Of a stretch of DNA of 64,000 bases, positions 26,095-37,388 are shown in pieces. A program made the position numbers and the translations under genes. The notes below the pieces were generated by a model. It was not told the origin of the DNA and ran no database searches. It saw nothing but the letters and a program-made list of their open reading frames with translations. The stretch covers positions 248,001 to 312,000 of the forward strand of contig NZ_JAKGAQ010000003.1 in the NCBI RefSeq assembly GCF_021532615.1. The letters run 5' to 3'. How positions within the stretch are numbered: position 1 is the first letter of the stretch; every line of letters begins with the position of its first letter. The stretch comes from Octadecabacter dasysiphoniae. GTDB taxonomy: Bacteria; Pseudomonadota; Alphaproteobacteria; Rhodobacterales; Rhodobacteraceae.

Positions 26095-28113
26095 ATGTCC
26101 GATCTGCGCAAGATCATTATTGACGACCAAGAGGTCGAAGTTTCGGGCGCGATGACGCTCATTCAGGCCTGCGAAGAAGTAGGGATTGAAATCCCCCGTT
26201 TTTGTTATCACGAACGCCTTTCCATCGCGGGTAACTGCCGCATGTGTTTGGTTGAGGTCGTGGGCGGCCCGCCCAAACCTGCCGCGTCTTGTGCGATGCA
26301 GGTCAAGGATTTGCGCCCTGGTCCGGAAGGCCAACCGCCTGTTGTTAAAACGAATTCTCCGATGGTCAAAAAGGCCCGCGAAGGCGTGATGGAGTTTTTG
26401 CTGATCAACCACCCGCTTGATTGTCCGATTTGCGACCAGGGTGGTGAGTGTGATTTGCAGGATCAAGCCATGGCCTATGGCGTTGATTTTTCCCGCTACC
26501 GCGAACCTAAACGTGCATCCGATGATCTGGATTTGGGGCCGTTGGTCGAAACCCACATGACGCGCTGTATTTCGTGCACCCGCTGTGTCCGTTTCACAAC
26601 CGAAGTCGCGGGTATTTCCCAGATGGGCCAAACTGGCCGCGGCGAAGATTCGGAAATCACCAGTTACTTGGGTGAAACGCTGGATTCCAACATGCAGGGT
26701 AACATCATTGATTTGTGCCCTGTTGGCGCTTTGGTTTCAAAACCTTACGCCTTCACCGCCCGCCCTTGGGAGCTGACAAAGACAGAATCCATCGACGTAA
26801 TGGACGGCCTTGGGTCCAACATCCGCGTGGACACGAAGGGCCGTGAAGTGATGCGGTTCCTGCCGCGCAACCATGACGGCGTGAACGAAGAATGGATTTC
26901 CGACAAAACCCGTTTCGTGTGGGACGGCCTGCGCCGCCAACGTCTGGACACACCCTACATCCGTGAAAACGGCAAGCTGCGCAAAGCGGGCTGGGACGAA
27001 GCGTTGAAGGCTGCCGCCGCTGCCATGACTGGCAAAAAGGTTGTTGGTTTGGTTGGTGATCTTGGATCGACCGAGGCTGCTTATTCCCTGAAGACGTTGG
27101 TCGAAGGGCAGGGCGGCGTTGTTGAGTGCCGCGTTGATAATGCGAAACTGCCAGCGGACAATCGTTCCGGTTACGTCGGCACGGCGACCATCGAAGACCT
27201 CGATGATGCGAAATACGTGATGTTCATCGGCACTAATCCGGTGGTCGAAGCCCCCGTTCTTAACGCCCGCGTGCGGCGTGCGTGGTCTAACGGATGCAAT
27301 GTCGATCTGATCGGTGAAGCCGTTGATCTGACCTACGACTATAACCACAAAGGGGCGGATCGTGCTGCTTTGCAGGCGATCATCGACACCAAGCCAACCA
27401 AAGACATCGTCGAAAATCCGTCCGTGATTGTTCTTGGTCAGGGTGCGTTGATCGAAGCAGACGGCGCTGCTGTCCTCGCGGCAGCGATGCAGATTTGCGA
27501 TGCGTCCCAGTCCAAACTGTTGATCCTGCACACGGCCGCTGGCCGCGTTGGTGCAATGGACGTTGGTGCTGTGAACGACGCGGGCATGAAGGCAGTTGAG
27601 GGCGCAGAGGTTGTTTACAACCTTGGAGCGGACGAGATTGAAATCGCCGATGGTCCGTTCGTGATTTACCAAGGTTCCCACGGGGATCGCGGGGCGCACC
27701 GCGCGGATATTATCCTTCCGGGTGCTGCCTATACCGAGGAAAATGCGCTGTTTGTGAACACCGAAGGGCGTCCGCAACTGGCAATGCGTGCCAGCTTTGC
27801 ACCGGGCGAGGCCAAGGAAAACTGGGCTATTTTGCGCGCACTCTCTGCTGAAATGGGTGCGCAACAGCCTTGGGACAGCCTTGCAGGATTGCGCACAGCA
27901 ATGATTGGCGCTGTGCCACACCTTGCGCAAGTTGACGCCGTTGCTGAGAATGAATGGCAGCCGGTCAAGCCCGGAAAATTGGGTAAGGCGACGTTCAGAA
28001 CCGCCGTAAAGGACTTTTATCTGACCAACCCGATTGCACGTGCATCCCAATTGATGGGCGAACTATCGGGCAACGCCAAAAAGCGCGCTGAGGCGCCGAT
28101 TGCGGCGGAATAG
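26095..28113 (+). CDS. nuoG: NADH-quinone oxidoreductase subunit G
   Basis: 672 residues; the 75-kDa iron-sulfur subunit. N-terminal [2Fe-2S] domain with [18 protein letters not shown]; then [18 protein letters not shown] and [11 protein letters not shown], which bind clusters N5 and N4; then a molybdopterin-oxidoreductase-like domain (about 225-600) lacking cofactor function. Shorter than E. coli NuoG and typical of alphaproteobacteria. Start ATG with AGGGAAC upstream. Preceded by a long hairpin. Confidence 0.97.
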   Translation: MSDLRKIIIDDQEVEVSGAMTLIQACEEVGIEIPRFCYHERLSIAGNCRMCLVEVVGGPPKPAASCAMQVKDLRPGPEGQPPVVKTNSPMVKKAREGVMEFLLINHPLDCPICDQGGECDLQDQAMAYGVDFSRYREPKRASDDLDLGPLVETHMTRCISCTRCVRFTTEVAGISQMGQTGRGEDSEITSYLGETLDSNMQGNIIDLCPVGALVSKPYAFTARPWELTKTESIDVMDGLGSNIRVDTKGREVMRFLPRNHDGVNEEWISDKTRFVWDGLRRQRLDTPYIRENGKLRKAGWDEALKAAAAAMTGKKVVGLVGDLGSTEAAYSLKTLVEGQGGVVECRVDNAKLPADNRSGYVGTATIEDLDDAKYVMFIGTNPVVEAPVLNARVRRAWSNGCNVDLIGEAVDLTYDYNHKGADRAALQAIIDTKPTKDIVENPSVIVLGQGALIEADGAAVLAAAMQICDASQSKLLILHTAAGRVGAMDVGAVNDAGMKAVEGAEVVYNLGADEIEIADGPFVIYQGSHGDRGAHRADIILPGAAYTEENALFVNTEGRPQLAMRASFAPGEAKENWAILRALSAEMGAQQPWDSLAGLRTAMIGAVPHLAQVDAVAENEWQPVKPGKLGKATFRTAVKDFYLTNPIARASQLMGELSGNAKKRAEAPIAAE

Positions 28114-28117
28114 ACTG

Positions 28118-28495
28118 ATGCGCGCCGCTCTCCTCCCAATCATGGCGCTCGCCGCGTGCGACGCGACGCCCGACGCACCAAGTGGTGCTGTTCGTTATGA
28201 CGGGATCGAAACGCGCTTGCTGGACGGTGATTTGGTAAATTTCAAGGTGCGTATGACCAATGCGGCGACAAACGATGACGTGGCCGATTACGCAAAATGT
28301 GCTGCGGCCCAATACGCGCTGATCCGGGGCTTTGGATTTGCGCGAAATGTACGCACGCTTGTGGACGAAGAGGGTGGCATTTGGACGGGGGATGCTGTTT
28401 ACACCATTTCGTCCGCCTTGCCACGCGGATCAAGAACGATAGACGCGGAAGTGACGGTTGCCGAATGTGCGCGCCGTGACATTCCGACGGTCTGA
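28118..28495 (+). CDS. Putative lipoprotein between nuoG and nuoH
   Basis: 125 residues, [18 protein letters not shown] with lipobox LAA-C (Cys14). The mature part has a cystatin-like look: an alternating-strand region, two cysteines (YAKCAAAQ and AECARRD) and no enzymatic motif. It starts 5 bp after the nuoG stop and ends 10 bp before nuoH, so it belongs to the operon. No family recognised. Confidence 0.72.
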   Translation: MRAALLPIMALAACDATPDAPSGAVRYDGIETRLLDGDLVNFKVRMTNAATNDDVADYAKCAAAQYALIRGFGFARNVRTLVDEEGGIWTGDAVYTISSALPRGSRTIDAEVTVAECARRDIPTV

Positions 28496-28505
28496 GGGAA
28501 GACGA

Positions 28506-29546
28506 ATGATTGAATTTTTCACCACCACGAACCTCGGGATTATCCTGACGATCCTTGGTCAATGTCTGTTGATCCTGATCCCGCTTTTGGTCGCCTTGGC
28601 GTTCCTGATGTATGCGGACCGCAAGGTCTGGGCCGCCGTGCAGATGCGCAAAGGGCCAAACGTGGTTGGCGCGTTTGGTTTGCTGCAATCCTTTGCGGAT
28701 TTCATCAAATACATCGTGAAAGAGGTCGTTGTGCCTGCGGGCGCTGACAAGGCCGTGTTCTTCCTCGCGCCGATGATCACCTTTGTTCTCGCAGTGGTCG
28801 CTTGGTCCGTTATTCCGTTCAACGACGGTTGGGTGTTGTCTGATATCAACGTCGCGATCCTGTTCGTTTTTGCGGTGTCCTCGCTTGAGGTTTACGGCGT
28901 GATCATGGGTGGTTGGGCGTCCAACTCCAAATATCCATTCCTCGGGTCGCTCCGCTCTGCCGCGCAGATGATTTCTTACGAAGTCTCGCTTGGTTTGATC
29001 ATCATTGGTGTAATTATCTCCACCGGTTCGATGAATTTTGGTGCCATCGTAAATGCACAAGACGGCGATTACGGGATGCTGAATTGGTATCTGATCCCGC
29101 ACTTCCCCATGGTGTTCTTGTTCTTTATCAGCGCCTTGGCAGAAACGAACCGCCCACCGTTCGACCTTCCGGAAGCTGAGTCCGAACTGGTTGCAGGCTA
29201 CCAAGTTGAATATTCATCCACGCCGTTCCTGTTGTTCATGATCGGTGAATTGATGGCCGTCGTGTTGATGTGCGCATTGGTGTCGCTGCTGTTTCTTGGC
29301 GGCTGGCTGTCCCCGATCCCGGGCCTGCCAAACGGCATCGGCTGGTTGATCGCAAAGATGGGTTTTGTGTTCTTTATCTTCGCAATGGTGAAGGCCATCA
29401 CACCGCGCTACCGCTACGACCAACTGATGCGTCTTGGCTGGAAAGTCTTCCTACCGATGTCGTTGTTCTGGGTTGTTCTGGTCGCGTTTCTAGCGAAATT
29501 CGAAGTGGCTGGCGGCTTTTGGGCCCGCTGGGCTGTAGGGGGCTAA
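28506..29546 (+). CDS. nuoH: NADH-quinone oxidoreductase subunit H
   Basis: 346 residues with about eight transmembrane helices; links the quinone chamber to the proton-pumping arm. Family sequences [17 protein letters not shown] and [20 protein letters not shown] (quinone-site loop with conserved acidic residues) are intact. ATG 28506 follows GGGAAG. Followed after 4 bases by a methyltransferase-like gene. Confidence 0.97.
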   Translation: MIEFFTTTNLGIILTILGQCLLILIPLLVALAFLMYADRKVWAAVQMRKGPNVVGAFGLLQSFADFIKYIVKEVVVPAGADKAVFFLAPMITFVLAVVAWSVIPFNDGWVLSDINVAILFVFAVSSLEVYGVIMGGWASNSKYPFLGSLRSAAQMISYEVSLGLIIIGVIISTGSMNFGAIVNAQDGDYGMLNWYLIPHFPMVFLFFISALAETNRPPFDLPEAESELVAGYQVEYSSTPFLLFMIGELMAVVLMCALVSLLFLGGWLSPIPGLPNGIGWLIAKMGFVFFIFAMVKAITPRYRYDQLMRLGWKVFLPMSLFWVVLVAFLAKFEVAGGFWARWAVGG

Positions 29547-29550
29547 GCCA

Positions 29551-30354
29551 GTGGGCATTGACTGCGCAACCTTCATGCAGCTGGCCGATCTTGCGGGCCG
29601 TGAAACGGTCACTGGTCGTGGGCTGATGCTTGGGCGCCAGAAATTCCGCTATGGCCTAGGAAGCACCAAACGAAAGCGCACTCGCCACGAACGGCACTAC
29701 CGTGCCGCTTTGGAAAAGGCGGGCCTTTCGGTCCAATTGGAAGAACTGGTGCAGGCTGATGGCTACGCCGAACAGATGTTTGCCAAAATGGGTTTTGGAC
29801 GGGTCGAAACGATCGACTATTCTGATTACGAGTTTGATGCGAACGAGGGCGGTATTCTGCACGACTTGAATAAGCCGGTCCCGAAAGAGCTGCACAACCA
29901 ATTCGATTTCATCTTTGATGGCGGCACACTTGAGCACGTGTTCAATGTACCGGTCGCGCTTGAGAACGTTTTTAAGATGCTCCGCAAGGGCGGCATTTTT
30001 GTGGGTGTAAACCCACTAAACGGCTGGCCTGGCCATGGTATCTACCAGTTCAGTCCAGAGTTGGTTTATTCCTTCTGGGTCCGTAAATGTGGAAGTCTGG
30101 TTGAAAAATGCGTCGGTGTGAGCGAAACACCGAAAAAGTACTATAAAGTGATGCCAGATCCGAACGATCTGACCAGTCGTTCCAAGATCGGAAACAAGTT
30201 TTTGCTGTTCTGGCGGGTCATTCCGCGCGGCAAGTTGTATCTGTATTCCGAGGTTCGAAAAACCAGCGACGGTATGTCGGAAGAGACTGTTCATCAGACC
30301 AGCTACATTCGCCGCTGGGGCGACGACGACATTAAGGCGGAGGCGACGACATGA
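29551..30354 (+). CDS. SAM-dependent methyltransferase-like protein inside the nuo operon
   Basis: 267 residues. The centre has Rossmann-like strands: [12 protein letters not shown] (acidic end of beta-2), [16 protein letters not shown] (motif post-beta-4) and [17 protein letters not shown], typical of class I methyltransferases. The C-terminal part is basic. GTG at 29551 has AGGGGG 8 bases upstream; internal ATG at 29575 is an alternative. Stop overlaps nuoI (ATGA). Related proteins commonly occur with polysaccharide genes, so presence between nuoH and nuoI is unexpected; target unknown, though eukaryotic complex I assembly uses methyltransferases. Confidence 0.78.
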   Translation: MGIDCATFMQLADLAGRETVTGRGLMLGRQKFRYGLGSTKRKRTRHERHYRAALEKAGLSVQLEELVQADGYAEQMFAKMGFGRVETIDYSDYEFDANEGGILHDLNKPVPKELHNQFDFIFDGGTLEHVFNVPVALENVFKMLRKGGIFVGVNPLNGWPGHGIYQFSPELVYSFWVRKCGSLVEKCVGVSETPKKYYKVMPDPNDLTSRSKIGNKFLLFWRVIPRGKLYLYSEVRKTSDGMSEETVHQTSYIRRWGDDDIKAEATT

Positions 30355-30845
30355 GCGACTTTGACTACACACGTGCTGCGAAATATTTTTTATTGGCGGA
30401 TTTTGCCAAAGGGTTCAAACTTGGGCTCAAGTACTTCTTTGCGCCCAAAGCTACGCTGAACTACCCGCATGAAAAGGGGCCTTTGTCCCCGCGTTTTCGT
30501 GGTGAACATGCGCTGCGCCGTTACCCGAATGGTGAAGAGCGCTGCATTGCCTGTAAGTTGTGCGAGGCTGTTTGCCCCGCCCAGGCGATTACTATCGATG
30601 CCGAACCGCGTGATGACGGGTCGCGCCGCACCACGCGCTATGACATCGATATGACCAAATGCATCTACTGTGGCTTCTGCCAAGAGGCCTGCCCGGTGGA
30701 TGCGATCGTCGAAGGCCCGAATTTTGAATTCTCCACGGAAACCCGTGAAGAACTGTATTACGACAAAGAAAAGCTCCTCGATAATGGCGACCGTTGGGAG
30801 GCCGAAATCGCGCGCAACCTTGAATTGGATGCACCGTACCGATGA
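30351..30845 (+). CDS. nuoI: NADH-quinone oxidoreductase subunit I
   Basis: 164 residues, the 23-kDa subunit with two [4Fe-4S] clusters N6a/N6b: [16 protein letters not shown] and [16 protein letters not shown]. An N-terminal amphipathic helix attaches it to the membrane. Overlaps the methyltransferase gene upstream and a carboxymuconolactone-decarboxylase-like gene downstream, each by ATGA. Confidence 0.97.
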   Translation: MSDFDYTRAAKYFLLADFAKGFKLGLKYFFAPKATLNYPHEKGPLSPRFRGEHALRRYPNGEERCIACKLCEAVCPAQAITIDAEPRDDGSRRTTRYDIDMTKCIYCGFCQEACPVDAIVEGPNFEFSTETREELYYDKEKLLDNGDRWEAEIARNLELDAPYR

Positions 30846-31249
30846 GCGATCAAAACCCCTTTGATGCATGGATGAAGGCCAGTCAGGACTGGGCGAAGGG
30901 GGTATCCCCTGAGTTCGCTGATGTCATGGCCGAGTCCATGAAAGGGGTGGCTGATCTTATGCCGACCATGCCCGCCGACGTGATGGAAGCGTTTATGGGC
31001 AAGGGTGCGAACCCGGACGCATTGGATGCCAAAACCAAACTGCTGTTGACGCTACACGGCCTGACCATTCAGGGCGCGCTGGCGGAACCGCAGATCGAAC
31101 TGACCGTGCGCCACGCCGTCGAAGCTGGCGCCACGGGTCAAGAAATAAACGAGACGATTGCGCTGGCTGGCCTGTTTGGCGGCGCACCGGCCATGACAAA
31201 GGCGCTCGAGATTGCGCAAAACGTCATCAAGAAGGACACGACAACATGA
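30842..31249 (+). CDS. Carboxymuconolactone decarboxylase/AhpD-like protein
   Basis: 135 residues, predicted all-helical. Residues about 55-130 ([20 protein letters not shown] ... [20 protein letters not shown]) match the CMD/AhpD helical-core fold. The AhpD catalytic CxxC is absent, so peroxidase-type redox chemistry is unlikely. Coupled to nuoI and nuoJ by ATGA overlaps. Function in this context unknown. Confidence 0.8.
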   Translation: MSDQNPFDAWMKASQDWAKGVSPEFADVMAESMKGVADLMPTMPADVMEAFMGKGANPDALDAKTKLLLTLHGLTIQGALAEPQIELTVRHAVEAGATGQEINETIALAGLFGGAPAMTKALEIAQNVIKKDTTT

Positions 31250-31851
31250 CACCAGTGGTGATTGCATTTTACGCATTCGCGGTGACGACGATTGCAGGCG
31301 GTCTGATGACGGTCATTTCGCGCAACCCCGTGCATTCGGTCCTTTGGCTGATCCTCGCGTTTCTGTCTTCGGCAGGTTTGTTCGTGCTGCTCGGGGCGGA
31401 ATTCGTCGCGATGCTGCTGATTATCGTCTACGTTGGTGCGGTTGCGGTGCTGTTCTTGTTCGTCGTTATGATGCTGGACGTAGATTTCGCAGAGCTTAAG
31501 GCCGAAATGGCGCGCTATATGCCGCTGGCGCTGTTGATCGGCGTTGTTTTGTTGATGCAGTTGGCGATTGCCTTTGGCGTCTGGGGCTTTTCGGAAGGTG
31601 CAGATTTGCGCATCGCGCAGCCTTTCACAGACGCGGAAAATACCAAGCAGCTCGGCCTTGTTCTTTATGATGACTACTTCTTGTTGTTCCAGTTGGCAGG
31701 CCTGATCCTGCTGGTCGCCATGATCGGCGCAATTGTTCTGACACTGCGTCACCGCACGGACGTCAAGCGACAGAACATCGTGGGCCAGATGATGCGCGAT
31801 CCTGCAAAGCAGATGGAACTCAAAGACGTGAAACCAGGGCAGGGGCTGTAA
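31246..31851 (+). CDS. nuoJ: NADH-quinone oxidoreductase subunit J
   Basis: 201 residues with five transmembrane helices. [20 protein letters not shown] and [20 protein letters not shown], which includes the pi-bulge TM3 of the E-channel, are typical. Ends with a charged cytoplasmic tail. Start overlaps the previous gene (ATGA); nuoK follows after 2 bp. Confidence 0.96.
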   Translation: MTPVVIAFYAFAVTTIAGGLMTVISRNPVHSVLWLILAFLSSAGLFVLLGAEFVAMLLIIVYVGAVAVLFLFVVMMLDVDFAELKAEMARYMPLALLIGVVLLMQLAIAFGVWGFSEGADLRIAQPFTDAENTKQLGLVLYDDYFLLFQLAGLILLVAMIGAIVLTLRHRTDVKRQNIVGQMMRDPAKQMELKDVKPGQGL

Positions 31852-31853
31852 TC

Positions 31854-32159
31854 ATGATCGGACTTGAACATTATTTGACCGTCGCAGCGACGCTGTTTGT
31901 TATCGGCATCTTCGGGCTTTTCCTGAACCGCAAGAACGTGATCATTTTGTTGATGAGCATTGAATTGATGCTTCTCGCAGTGAACATCAACCTTGTGGCG
32001 TTTTCTTCATTCCTTGGTGACCTCGTCGGGCAGGTGTTTACTCTGTTCGTGCTGACGGTTGCCGCCGCTGAGGCCGCGATTGGCCTTGCGATCCTTGTTT
32101 GCTTCTTCCGCAACCGCGGCACGATTGATGTCGAAGACGTCAACGTCATGAAAGGCTGA
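31854..32159 (+). CDS. nuoK: NADH-quinone oxidoreductase subunit K
   Basis: 101 residues, three transmembrane helices. The proton-path glutamates are present in [13 protein letters not shown] and [12 protein letters not shown]. Standard length. Followed 5 bp later by a 36-codon micro-ORF before nuoL. Confidence 0.96.
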   Translation: MIGLEHYLTVAATLFVIGIFGLFLNRKNVIILLMSIELMLLAVNINLVAFSSFLGDLVGQVFTLFVLTVAAAEAAIGLAILVCFFRNRGTIDVEDVNVMKG

Positions 32160-32164
32160 TCGTT

Positions 32165-32275
32165 ATGTCTATCGCCCTTCAATATATCTGGTTGCTGCCC
32201 GTCGCGATTGGCGTCTGGGGTGTCTATTACTTCGCGATGAAAGACCTCGCGCCCAATACTAAGACCAAGGACTGA
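32165..32275 (+). CDS. 36-residue single-span membrane micro-protein between nuoK and nuoL
   Basis: ATG at 32165, TGA at 32273-32275, filling the nuoK-nuoL gap with 5 and 6 bp to spare. The product begins MSIALQYIWLLPVAIGVWGV, a single hydrophobic helix of about 22 residues, followed by a charged tail (YYFAMKDLAPNTKTKD). The positive tail favours an N-out/C-in topology. An AAAGG lies about 9 bases upstream. No family recognised. Packing and composition suggest a real small membrane protein, possibly bound to the complex I membrane arm. Confidence 0.6.
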   Translation: MSIALQYIWLLPVAIGVWGVYYFAMKDLAPNTKTKD

Positions 32276-32281
32276 TCCATC

Positions 32282-34396
32282 ATGGAAACCATCATCCTCT
32301 TTGCCCCGTTGGTCGGCGCCCTTTTGGGCGGCTTTGGCTGGAAAATAATGGGCGAGACCGCAGCGCAGTGGCTGACGACGTCGCTGTTGTTCCTTGCGGC
32401 GATCCTGTCTTGGGTAATTATGCTCACGTTCGATGCGGCCGCGCACGACAACGGTTACTACACGATCGAACTGATGCGCTGGATCCAGTCCGGCACACTT
32501 GATACGTCCTGGGGTATTCGGATCGACCGTTTGACGGTGATTATGTTGGTGGTGATCAATACTGTATCTGCCTTGGTGCACCTGTATTCCTTCGGTTACA
32601 TGGCACACGACGAACAGTTTCCTGACACGCCTTACAAGGCACGTTTCTTTGCCTATCTAAGCTTTTTTACCTTTGCGATGTTGATGCTGGTGACAGCCGA
32701 CAACCTTGTGCAAATGTTCTTTGGCTGGGAAGGCGTGGGCGTCGCGTCCTACCTTTTGATCGGGTTCTACTACAAAAAGCCCTCTGCAAATGCCGCCGCG
32801 ATCAAGGCGTTCGTCGTCAACCGTGTGGGTGATTTCGGCTTTGCGTTGGGTATCTTTGCGATCTTCTACGTCACGGGGTCCATCAACTTTGATGTCATCT
32901 TTGCTGAGGCTCCGGCGATTGCCGAAACCACGCTGACGTTCTTGTGGCGTGATTGGAACGCTGCCGAAGTCATAGCATTCCTGTTGTTTGTGGGTGCCAT
33001 GGGTAAATCCGCGCAGCTGATCCTGCACACCTGGCTGCCCGACGCGATGGAAGGCCCGACACCTGTGTCCGCGCTGATCCACGCCGCGACCATGGTGACG
33101 GCGGGTGTCTTCCTTGTTTGTCGCATGTCGCCGATCATGGAATTTGCGCCAAGCGCGACAGGCTTTGTTGTCTTCCTTGGCGCGACCACAGCGTTCTTTG
33201 CCGCCACTGTTGGCCTTGTTCAAAATGACATCAAACGCGTCATCGCCTATTCGACCTGTTCCCAGCTGGGTTACATGTTCGTGGCTGCCGGCCTTGGTGT
33301 TTATTCCGTCGCGATGTTCCACCTTCTGACGCACGCGTTCTTTAAGGCGATGTTGTTCCTTGGGGCAGGTTCTGTGATCCACGGGATGCACCATGAACAA
33401 GATATGCGTAACTACGGCGGTCTGCGCCACAAACTTCCATGGACGTTCCGCGCCATGATGATCGGCACGTTGGCGATCACTGGCTTTGGTGTGCCGCTGC
33501 TTTACATAGGGTTCCCGGTTGGTTTCGCGGGCTTCGTATCCAAGGATGCGATCATTGAAAGCGCTTATGCCGCTGGCGGTGGCTATGCGTTCTGGATGCT
33601 GGTCGTCGCTGCGCTGTTTACGTCCTTCTACAGCTGGCGCCTGATTTTCCTGACATTCTACGGCACTCCACGCGGTGACAAACATACGCACGAACATGCG
33701 CATGAGAGCCCGAAGGTCATGTTGGCCCCTCTCGCGATCCTGGCGGTTGGTGCGATTTTTGCGGGCATGGTGTTTTACAAACCGTTCTTCGGGAATGCGA
33801 AGTACGTCGGCCAATATTTTGGTGTGGCTTATGCTGAACAAGGTGCGCATGGCGATGATCACGCATCTGATGATGATGCCCACGGCGATGACCACGCTGA
33901 CGAAGGCCATAAAGAAACGCACTACGCCTTTGACGGCGAACCGGGGCAGGGCGCGATTTATGTAGCGCATGACAACACAACACTGGACGACGCGCACAGC
34001 GTTCCGGTTTGGGTGAAACTGTCGCCGTTCTTTGCAATGCTTCTGGGCTTTATCACAGCGTGGGTGTTCTACATCCGCAGACCTGAACTGCCCAAGAAAT
34101 TGGCAGAGCAGCAGGCCCCGCTTTACAACTTCTTGCTGAACAAATGGTACTTTGATGAGCTGTACAACGTGATCTTCATCAAGCCCGCCATGTGGCTTGG
34201 TACCTTCCTGTGGAAGCGCGGTGATGGCAATGTCATCGATGGCGGAATCAATGGAATTGCTATGGGTATCATCCCGACGCTGACCCGCCTCGCTGGGCGT
34301 GCGCAGTCCGGCTACGTCTTTACCTATGCATTTGCCATGGTGATCGGGATCGTGGTGATCCTGACCTACTTCACGATCTTCGGAGGGTACGAATAA
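32282..34396 (+). CDS. nuoL: NADH-quinone oxidoreductase subunit L
   Basis: 704 residues, the distal antiporter-like pump subunit with about 16 helices and the long lateral helix at the C-terminus. Conserved TM5 glutamate in [18 protein letters not shown] and TM7/8 region [20 protein letters not shown] are present. About 90 residues longer than E. coli NuoL, partly from a hydrophilic insertion (about 515-570) very rich in His and Asp ([19 protein letters not shown]), plus a shorter His cluster HTHEHAHE near 466. The stop overlaps nuoM by one base (TAATG). Confidence 0.96.
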   Translation: METIILFAPLVGALLGGFGWKIMGETAAQWLTTSLLFLAAILSWVIMLTFDAAAHDNGYYTIELMRWIQSGTLDTSWGIRIDRLTVIMLVVINTVSALVHLYSFGYMAHDEQFPDTPYKARFFAYLSFFTFAMLMLVTADNLVQMFFGWEGVGVASYLLIGFYYKKPSANAAAIKAFVVNRVGDFGFALGIFAIFYVTGSINFDVIFAEAPAIAETTLTFLWRDWNAAEVIAFLLFVGAMGKSAQLILHTWLPDAMEGPTPVSALIHAATMVTAGVFLVCRMSPIMEFAPSATGFVVFLGATTAFFAATVGLVQNDIKRVIAYSTCSQLGYMFVAAGLGVYSVAMFHLLTHAFFKAMLFLGAGSVIHGMHHEQDMRNYGGLRHKLPWTFRAMMIGTLAITGFGVPLLYIGFPVGFAGFVSKDAIIESAYAAGGGYAFWMLVVAALFTSFYSWRLIFLTFYGTPRGDKHTHEHAHESPKVMLAPLAILAVGAIFAGMVFYKPFFGNAKYVGQYFGVAYAEQGAHGDDHASDDDAHGDDHADEGHKETHYAFDGEPGQGAIYVAHDNTTLDDAHSVPVWVKLSPFFAMLLGFITAWVFYIRRPELPKKLAEQQAPLYNFLLNKWYFDELYNVIFIKPAMWLGTFLWKRGDGNVIDGGINGIAMGIIPTLTRLAGRAQSGYVFTYAFAMVIGIVVILTYFTIFGGYE

Positions 34397-35937
34397 TGGA
34401 TAACCTCCTGAGTATCACAACCTTTATCCCCGCGATTGCCGCGGCGATTTTGGCACTGTTTTTACGCGGTGACGATGGCGCAGCGAACCGCAACGCCAAA
34501 TGGGTTGCTGTCGCTGCTACGGTCATGACGTTCGTTGTGTCGCTGTTCATTCTTGTGGGATTTGATGCCCAAGACACGGGTTTCCAGTTTGTTGAAGACC
34601 GCGAATGGATCATGGGTTTTAACTACAAGATGGGCGTGGACGGGATTTCGATCCTGTTCGTCATGCTGACCACGTTCCTGATGCCGCTTGTCATCGCGTC
34701 CTGCTGGGACGTCAAAGTGCGCGTGAAGGAATACATGATTGCGTTCCTGCTGCTTGAAACTCTGATGCTCGGCGTGTTCATGGCGCTCGATCTGGTGTTG
34801 TTCTACCTCTTCTTTGAGGCCGGCCTGATCCCGATGTTCCTGATCATCGGCATCTGGGGCGGCAAGGAACGGATTTATGCGTCGTTCAAATTCTTCCTCT
34901 ATACCTTCCTTGGCTCTGTGCTGATGCTGGTGGCAATGGTTGGCATGTTCGTTGCTGCGGGCACCACTGACATCCCGACGCTGATGAACTTCACGTTCGA
35001 AACCGAAAGCTTCAGCATCCTTGGCGTCCAGATCATCGGCGGCATGCAAACCCTGTTGTGGCTGGCGTTCTTCGCCTCTTTCGCGGTGAAGATGCCAATG
35101 TGGCCTGTTCACACATGGTTGCCCGATGCCCACGTTCAGGCCCCCACTGCGGGTTCAGTCGTACTGGCGGCGATCCTGTTGAAAATGGGTGGCTACGGCT
35201 TCTTGCGCTTTTCACTGCCGATGTTCCCTGTCGGGTCTGACATCATGGCACCGTTGGTGCTGTGGATGTCCGCGATTGCGATTGTTTACACGTCGCTCGT
35301 CGCGTTGGTCCAAGAAGACATGAAGAAACTGATCGCCTATTCATCGGTCGCGCACATGGGTTTTGTGACAATGGGTATCTTTACGTTTAACCAGCAAGGC
35401 CTCGATGGCGCGATTTTCCAGATGCTGTCCCACGGGTTCATTTCTGGTGCGTTGTTCCTGTGTGTTGGCGTGATTTATGACCGGATGCACACCCGCGAAA
35501 TCGACGCCTACGGTGGCCTTGTGAACCGTATGCCGGCCTACGCGCTGATCTTTATGTTCTTCACGATGGCAAACGTTGGCCTCCCGGGCACGTCCGGTTT
35601 CGTTGGTGAATTCCTGACGTTGATGGCCGTGTTCCAAGTCAACACTTGGGTTGCTGCTGTGGCGACAACTGGCGTAATTTTCTCGGCCGCTTATGCGCTG
35701 TGGCTCTATCGCCGCGTTGTCATGGGTGACCTGATCAAGGAAAGCCTGAAATCCATCACCGACATGACGACGCGCGAACGTGCGATCTTTGCACCGCTTG
35801 TTGTCATGACCATTTTGCTGGGCGTCTATCCGTCGCTCGTCACCGATATTATCGGGCCATCGGTCGCCGCGTTGGTTGGCCAGGTTGAAACTGCACAGGC
35901 GGCTTTTGAAGCCGCGACGCAAATGGCTCAGAATTAA
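34396..35937 (+). CDS. nuoM: NADH-quinone oxidoreductase subunit M
   Basis: 513 residues, about 14 helices, middle antiporter-like subunit. [17 protein letters not shown] has the TM5 glutamate; [20 protein letters not shown] and [13 protein letters not shown] are the family motifs with the pumping lysines/histidines. Start shares one base with the nuoL stop. Confidence 0.97.
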   Translation: MDNLLSITTFIPAIAAAILALFLRGDDGAANRNAKWVAVAATVMTFVVSLFILVGFDAQDTGFQFVEDREWIMGFNYKMGVDGISILFVMLTTFLMPLVIASCWDVKVRVKEYMIAFLLLETLMLGVFMALDLVLFYLFFEAGLIPMFLIIGIWGGKERIYASFKFFLYTFLGSVLMLVAMVGMFVAAGTTDIPTLMNFTFETESFSILGVQIIGGMQTLLWLAFFASFAVKMPMWPVHTWLPDAHVQAPTAGSVVLAAILLKMGGYGFLRFSLPMFPVGSDIMAPLVLWMSAIAIVYTSLVALVQEDMKKLIAYSSVAHMGFVTMGIFTFNQQGLDGAIFQMLSHGFISGALFLCVGVIYDRMHTREIDAYGGLVNRMPAYALIFMFFTMANVGLPGTSGFVGEFLTLMAVFQVNTWVAAVATTGVIFSAAYALWLYRRVVMGDLIKESLKSITDMTTRERAIFAPLVVMTILLGVYPSLVTDIIGPSVAALVGQVETAQAAFEAATQMAQN

Positions 35938-35948
35938 GGAACGCTTTG

Positions 35949-37388
35949 ATGTTGTCCCAAGATCTCAACACCATCCTGCCGGAAATCGTGCTGTCGCTGT
36001 ATGCGATGGGTGCTTTGTTGGCGGCGGTTTATACGGTGAAAGATAAGGCAGCGCCGCTGCTGGTTTGGATCACCGCAGCCCTCTTTGTCGTGGTGGCCTT
36101 CTGGATTGGCACGACGGGTGAGGGCGCTACGATGGCCTTCAACGGGATGTTCGTGGATGATGCGTTTTCACGCTTTGCCAAAGTCGCGATCCTGCTGTCC
36201 GCCGCCGCCGTATTGGTGATGAGCCAGGACTATATGCTGAAACGCGACCTTCTGCGTTTCGAATATCCACTGCTTATCGCTTTGGCCGTTGTCGGCATGA
36301 TGATGATGGTATCCGCAGGCGATCTGATGTCGCTTTATATGGGCCTAGAGCTACAATCCTTGGCGCTGTATGTCGTTGCATCCCTGCGCCGCGACTCTGT
36401 GAAATCCACTGAGGCTGGCCTGAAGTACTTTGTGCTGGGCGCGCTTTCGTCTGGCTTGTTGCTTTATGGTGCATCCCTGACTTATGGCTTTGCAGGCACC
36501 ACGTCCTTTGCGGGCATCATCGAAGCCACACAAACAGATGTGTCACTTGGCCTGTTGTTCGGCCTTGTGTTTCTGTCCGCGGGTTTCGCATTCAAAGTAT
36601 CCGCCGCGCCGTTCCACATGTGGACGCCAGACGTTTACGAAGGCTCACCCACACCTGTCACGGCCTTCTTTGCTACGGCCCCAAAGGTGGCCGCAATGGC
36701 GCTGTTCGCGCGGGTTGTGCATGACGCGTTTGGCAATTCCGTAGGGGATTGGCAGCAGATCGTGGCGTTCTTGTCCGTCGTGTCCATGTTCCTCGGTGCG
36801 ATTGCGGCGATTGGCCAGACGGATATCAAACGCCTGATGGCCTATTCGTCCATCGCGCACATGGGCTTTGCCTTGATGGGCTTGGCCGCTGGTACGGCGT
36901 TCGGCGTTCAGGCGATGCTGGTCTATCTCGCGATCTATGTTGCCATGAATATCGGTACATTTGCGTTCATCCTGTCCATGGAAAAAGACGGCATGCCGGT
37001 GACGAACATTGCGTCGCTTAACATGTATTCCAAACGTGAACCGCTGAAGGCGCTGGCGATGTTGGTGCTGTTGTTCTCCCTTGCGGGCGTTCCACCCATG
37101 CTTGGCTTTTTCGGTAAGTTCTACGTTCTTCAAGCCGCCTACGAAGCGGGCCTTGCTTGGCTTGCAGTGGCGGGTGTTGTCGCGTCGGTGATTGGTGCGT
37201 TTTACTATCTGCGCCTCGTGTTTTTCATGTACTTTGGCGCTGAGCATGATGATCACCTTGATACGGGCGGGTCCCCAATCTTGTGGGGCTTCCTCGTCGC
37301 GTCTGCGGCGGTCATGGTCATCGGGGTGGTGAACCTGTTTGGCATCGAACCCCTCGCCGAAGCTGCGTCGATTGCCCTTGTCAATTAA
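35949..37388 (+). CDS. nuoN: NADH-quinone oxidoreductase subunit N
   Basis: 479 residues, about 14 helices, the antiporter-like subunit next to Nuo[16 protein letters not shown] holds the TM5 glutamate; [20 protein letters not shown] and [16 protein letters not shown] are diagnostic. AAGGA lies about 8 bases before ATG 35949; a TTG one codon earlier is less likely. Last nuo gene; overlaps the probable birA start by 11 bases. Confidence 0.96.
   Translation: MLSQDLNTILPEIVLSLYAMGALLAAVYTVKDKAAPLLVWITAALFVVVAFWIGTTGEGATMAFNGMFVDDAFSRFAKVAILLSAAAVLVMSQDYMLKRDLLRFEYPLLIALAVVGMMMMVSAGDLMSLYMGLELQSLALYVVASLRRDSVKSTEAGLKYFVLGALSSGLLLYGASLTYGFAGTTSFAGIIEATQTDVSLGLLFGLVFLSAGFAFKVSAAPFHMWTPDVYEGSPTPVTAFFATAPKVAAMALFARVVHDAFGNSVGDWQQIVAFLSVVSMFLGAIAAIGQTDIKRLMAYSSIAHMGFALMGLAAGTAFGVQAMLVYLAIYVAMNIGTFAFILSMEKDGMPVTNIASLNMYSKREPLKALAMLVLLFSLAGVPPMLGFFGKFYVLQAAYEAGLAWLAVAGVVASVIGAFYYLRLVFFMYFGAEHDDHLDTGGSPILWGFLVASAAVMVIGVVNLFGIEPLAEAASIALVN

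Noticed and set aside
26737..28050. 437-codon minus-strand ORF
   Set aside because: Antisense to nuoG with no family motif or ribosome site.
32657..33997. 446-codon minus-strand ORF
   Set aside because: Antisense to nuoL; amino-acid mix (His/Arg/Gln rich) is typical of reverse-strand shadows.
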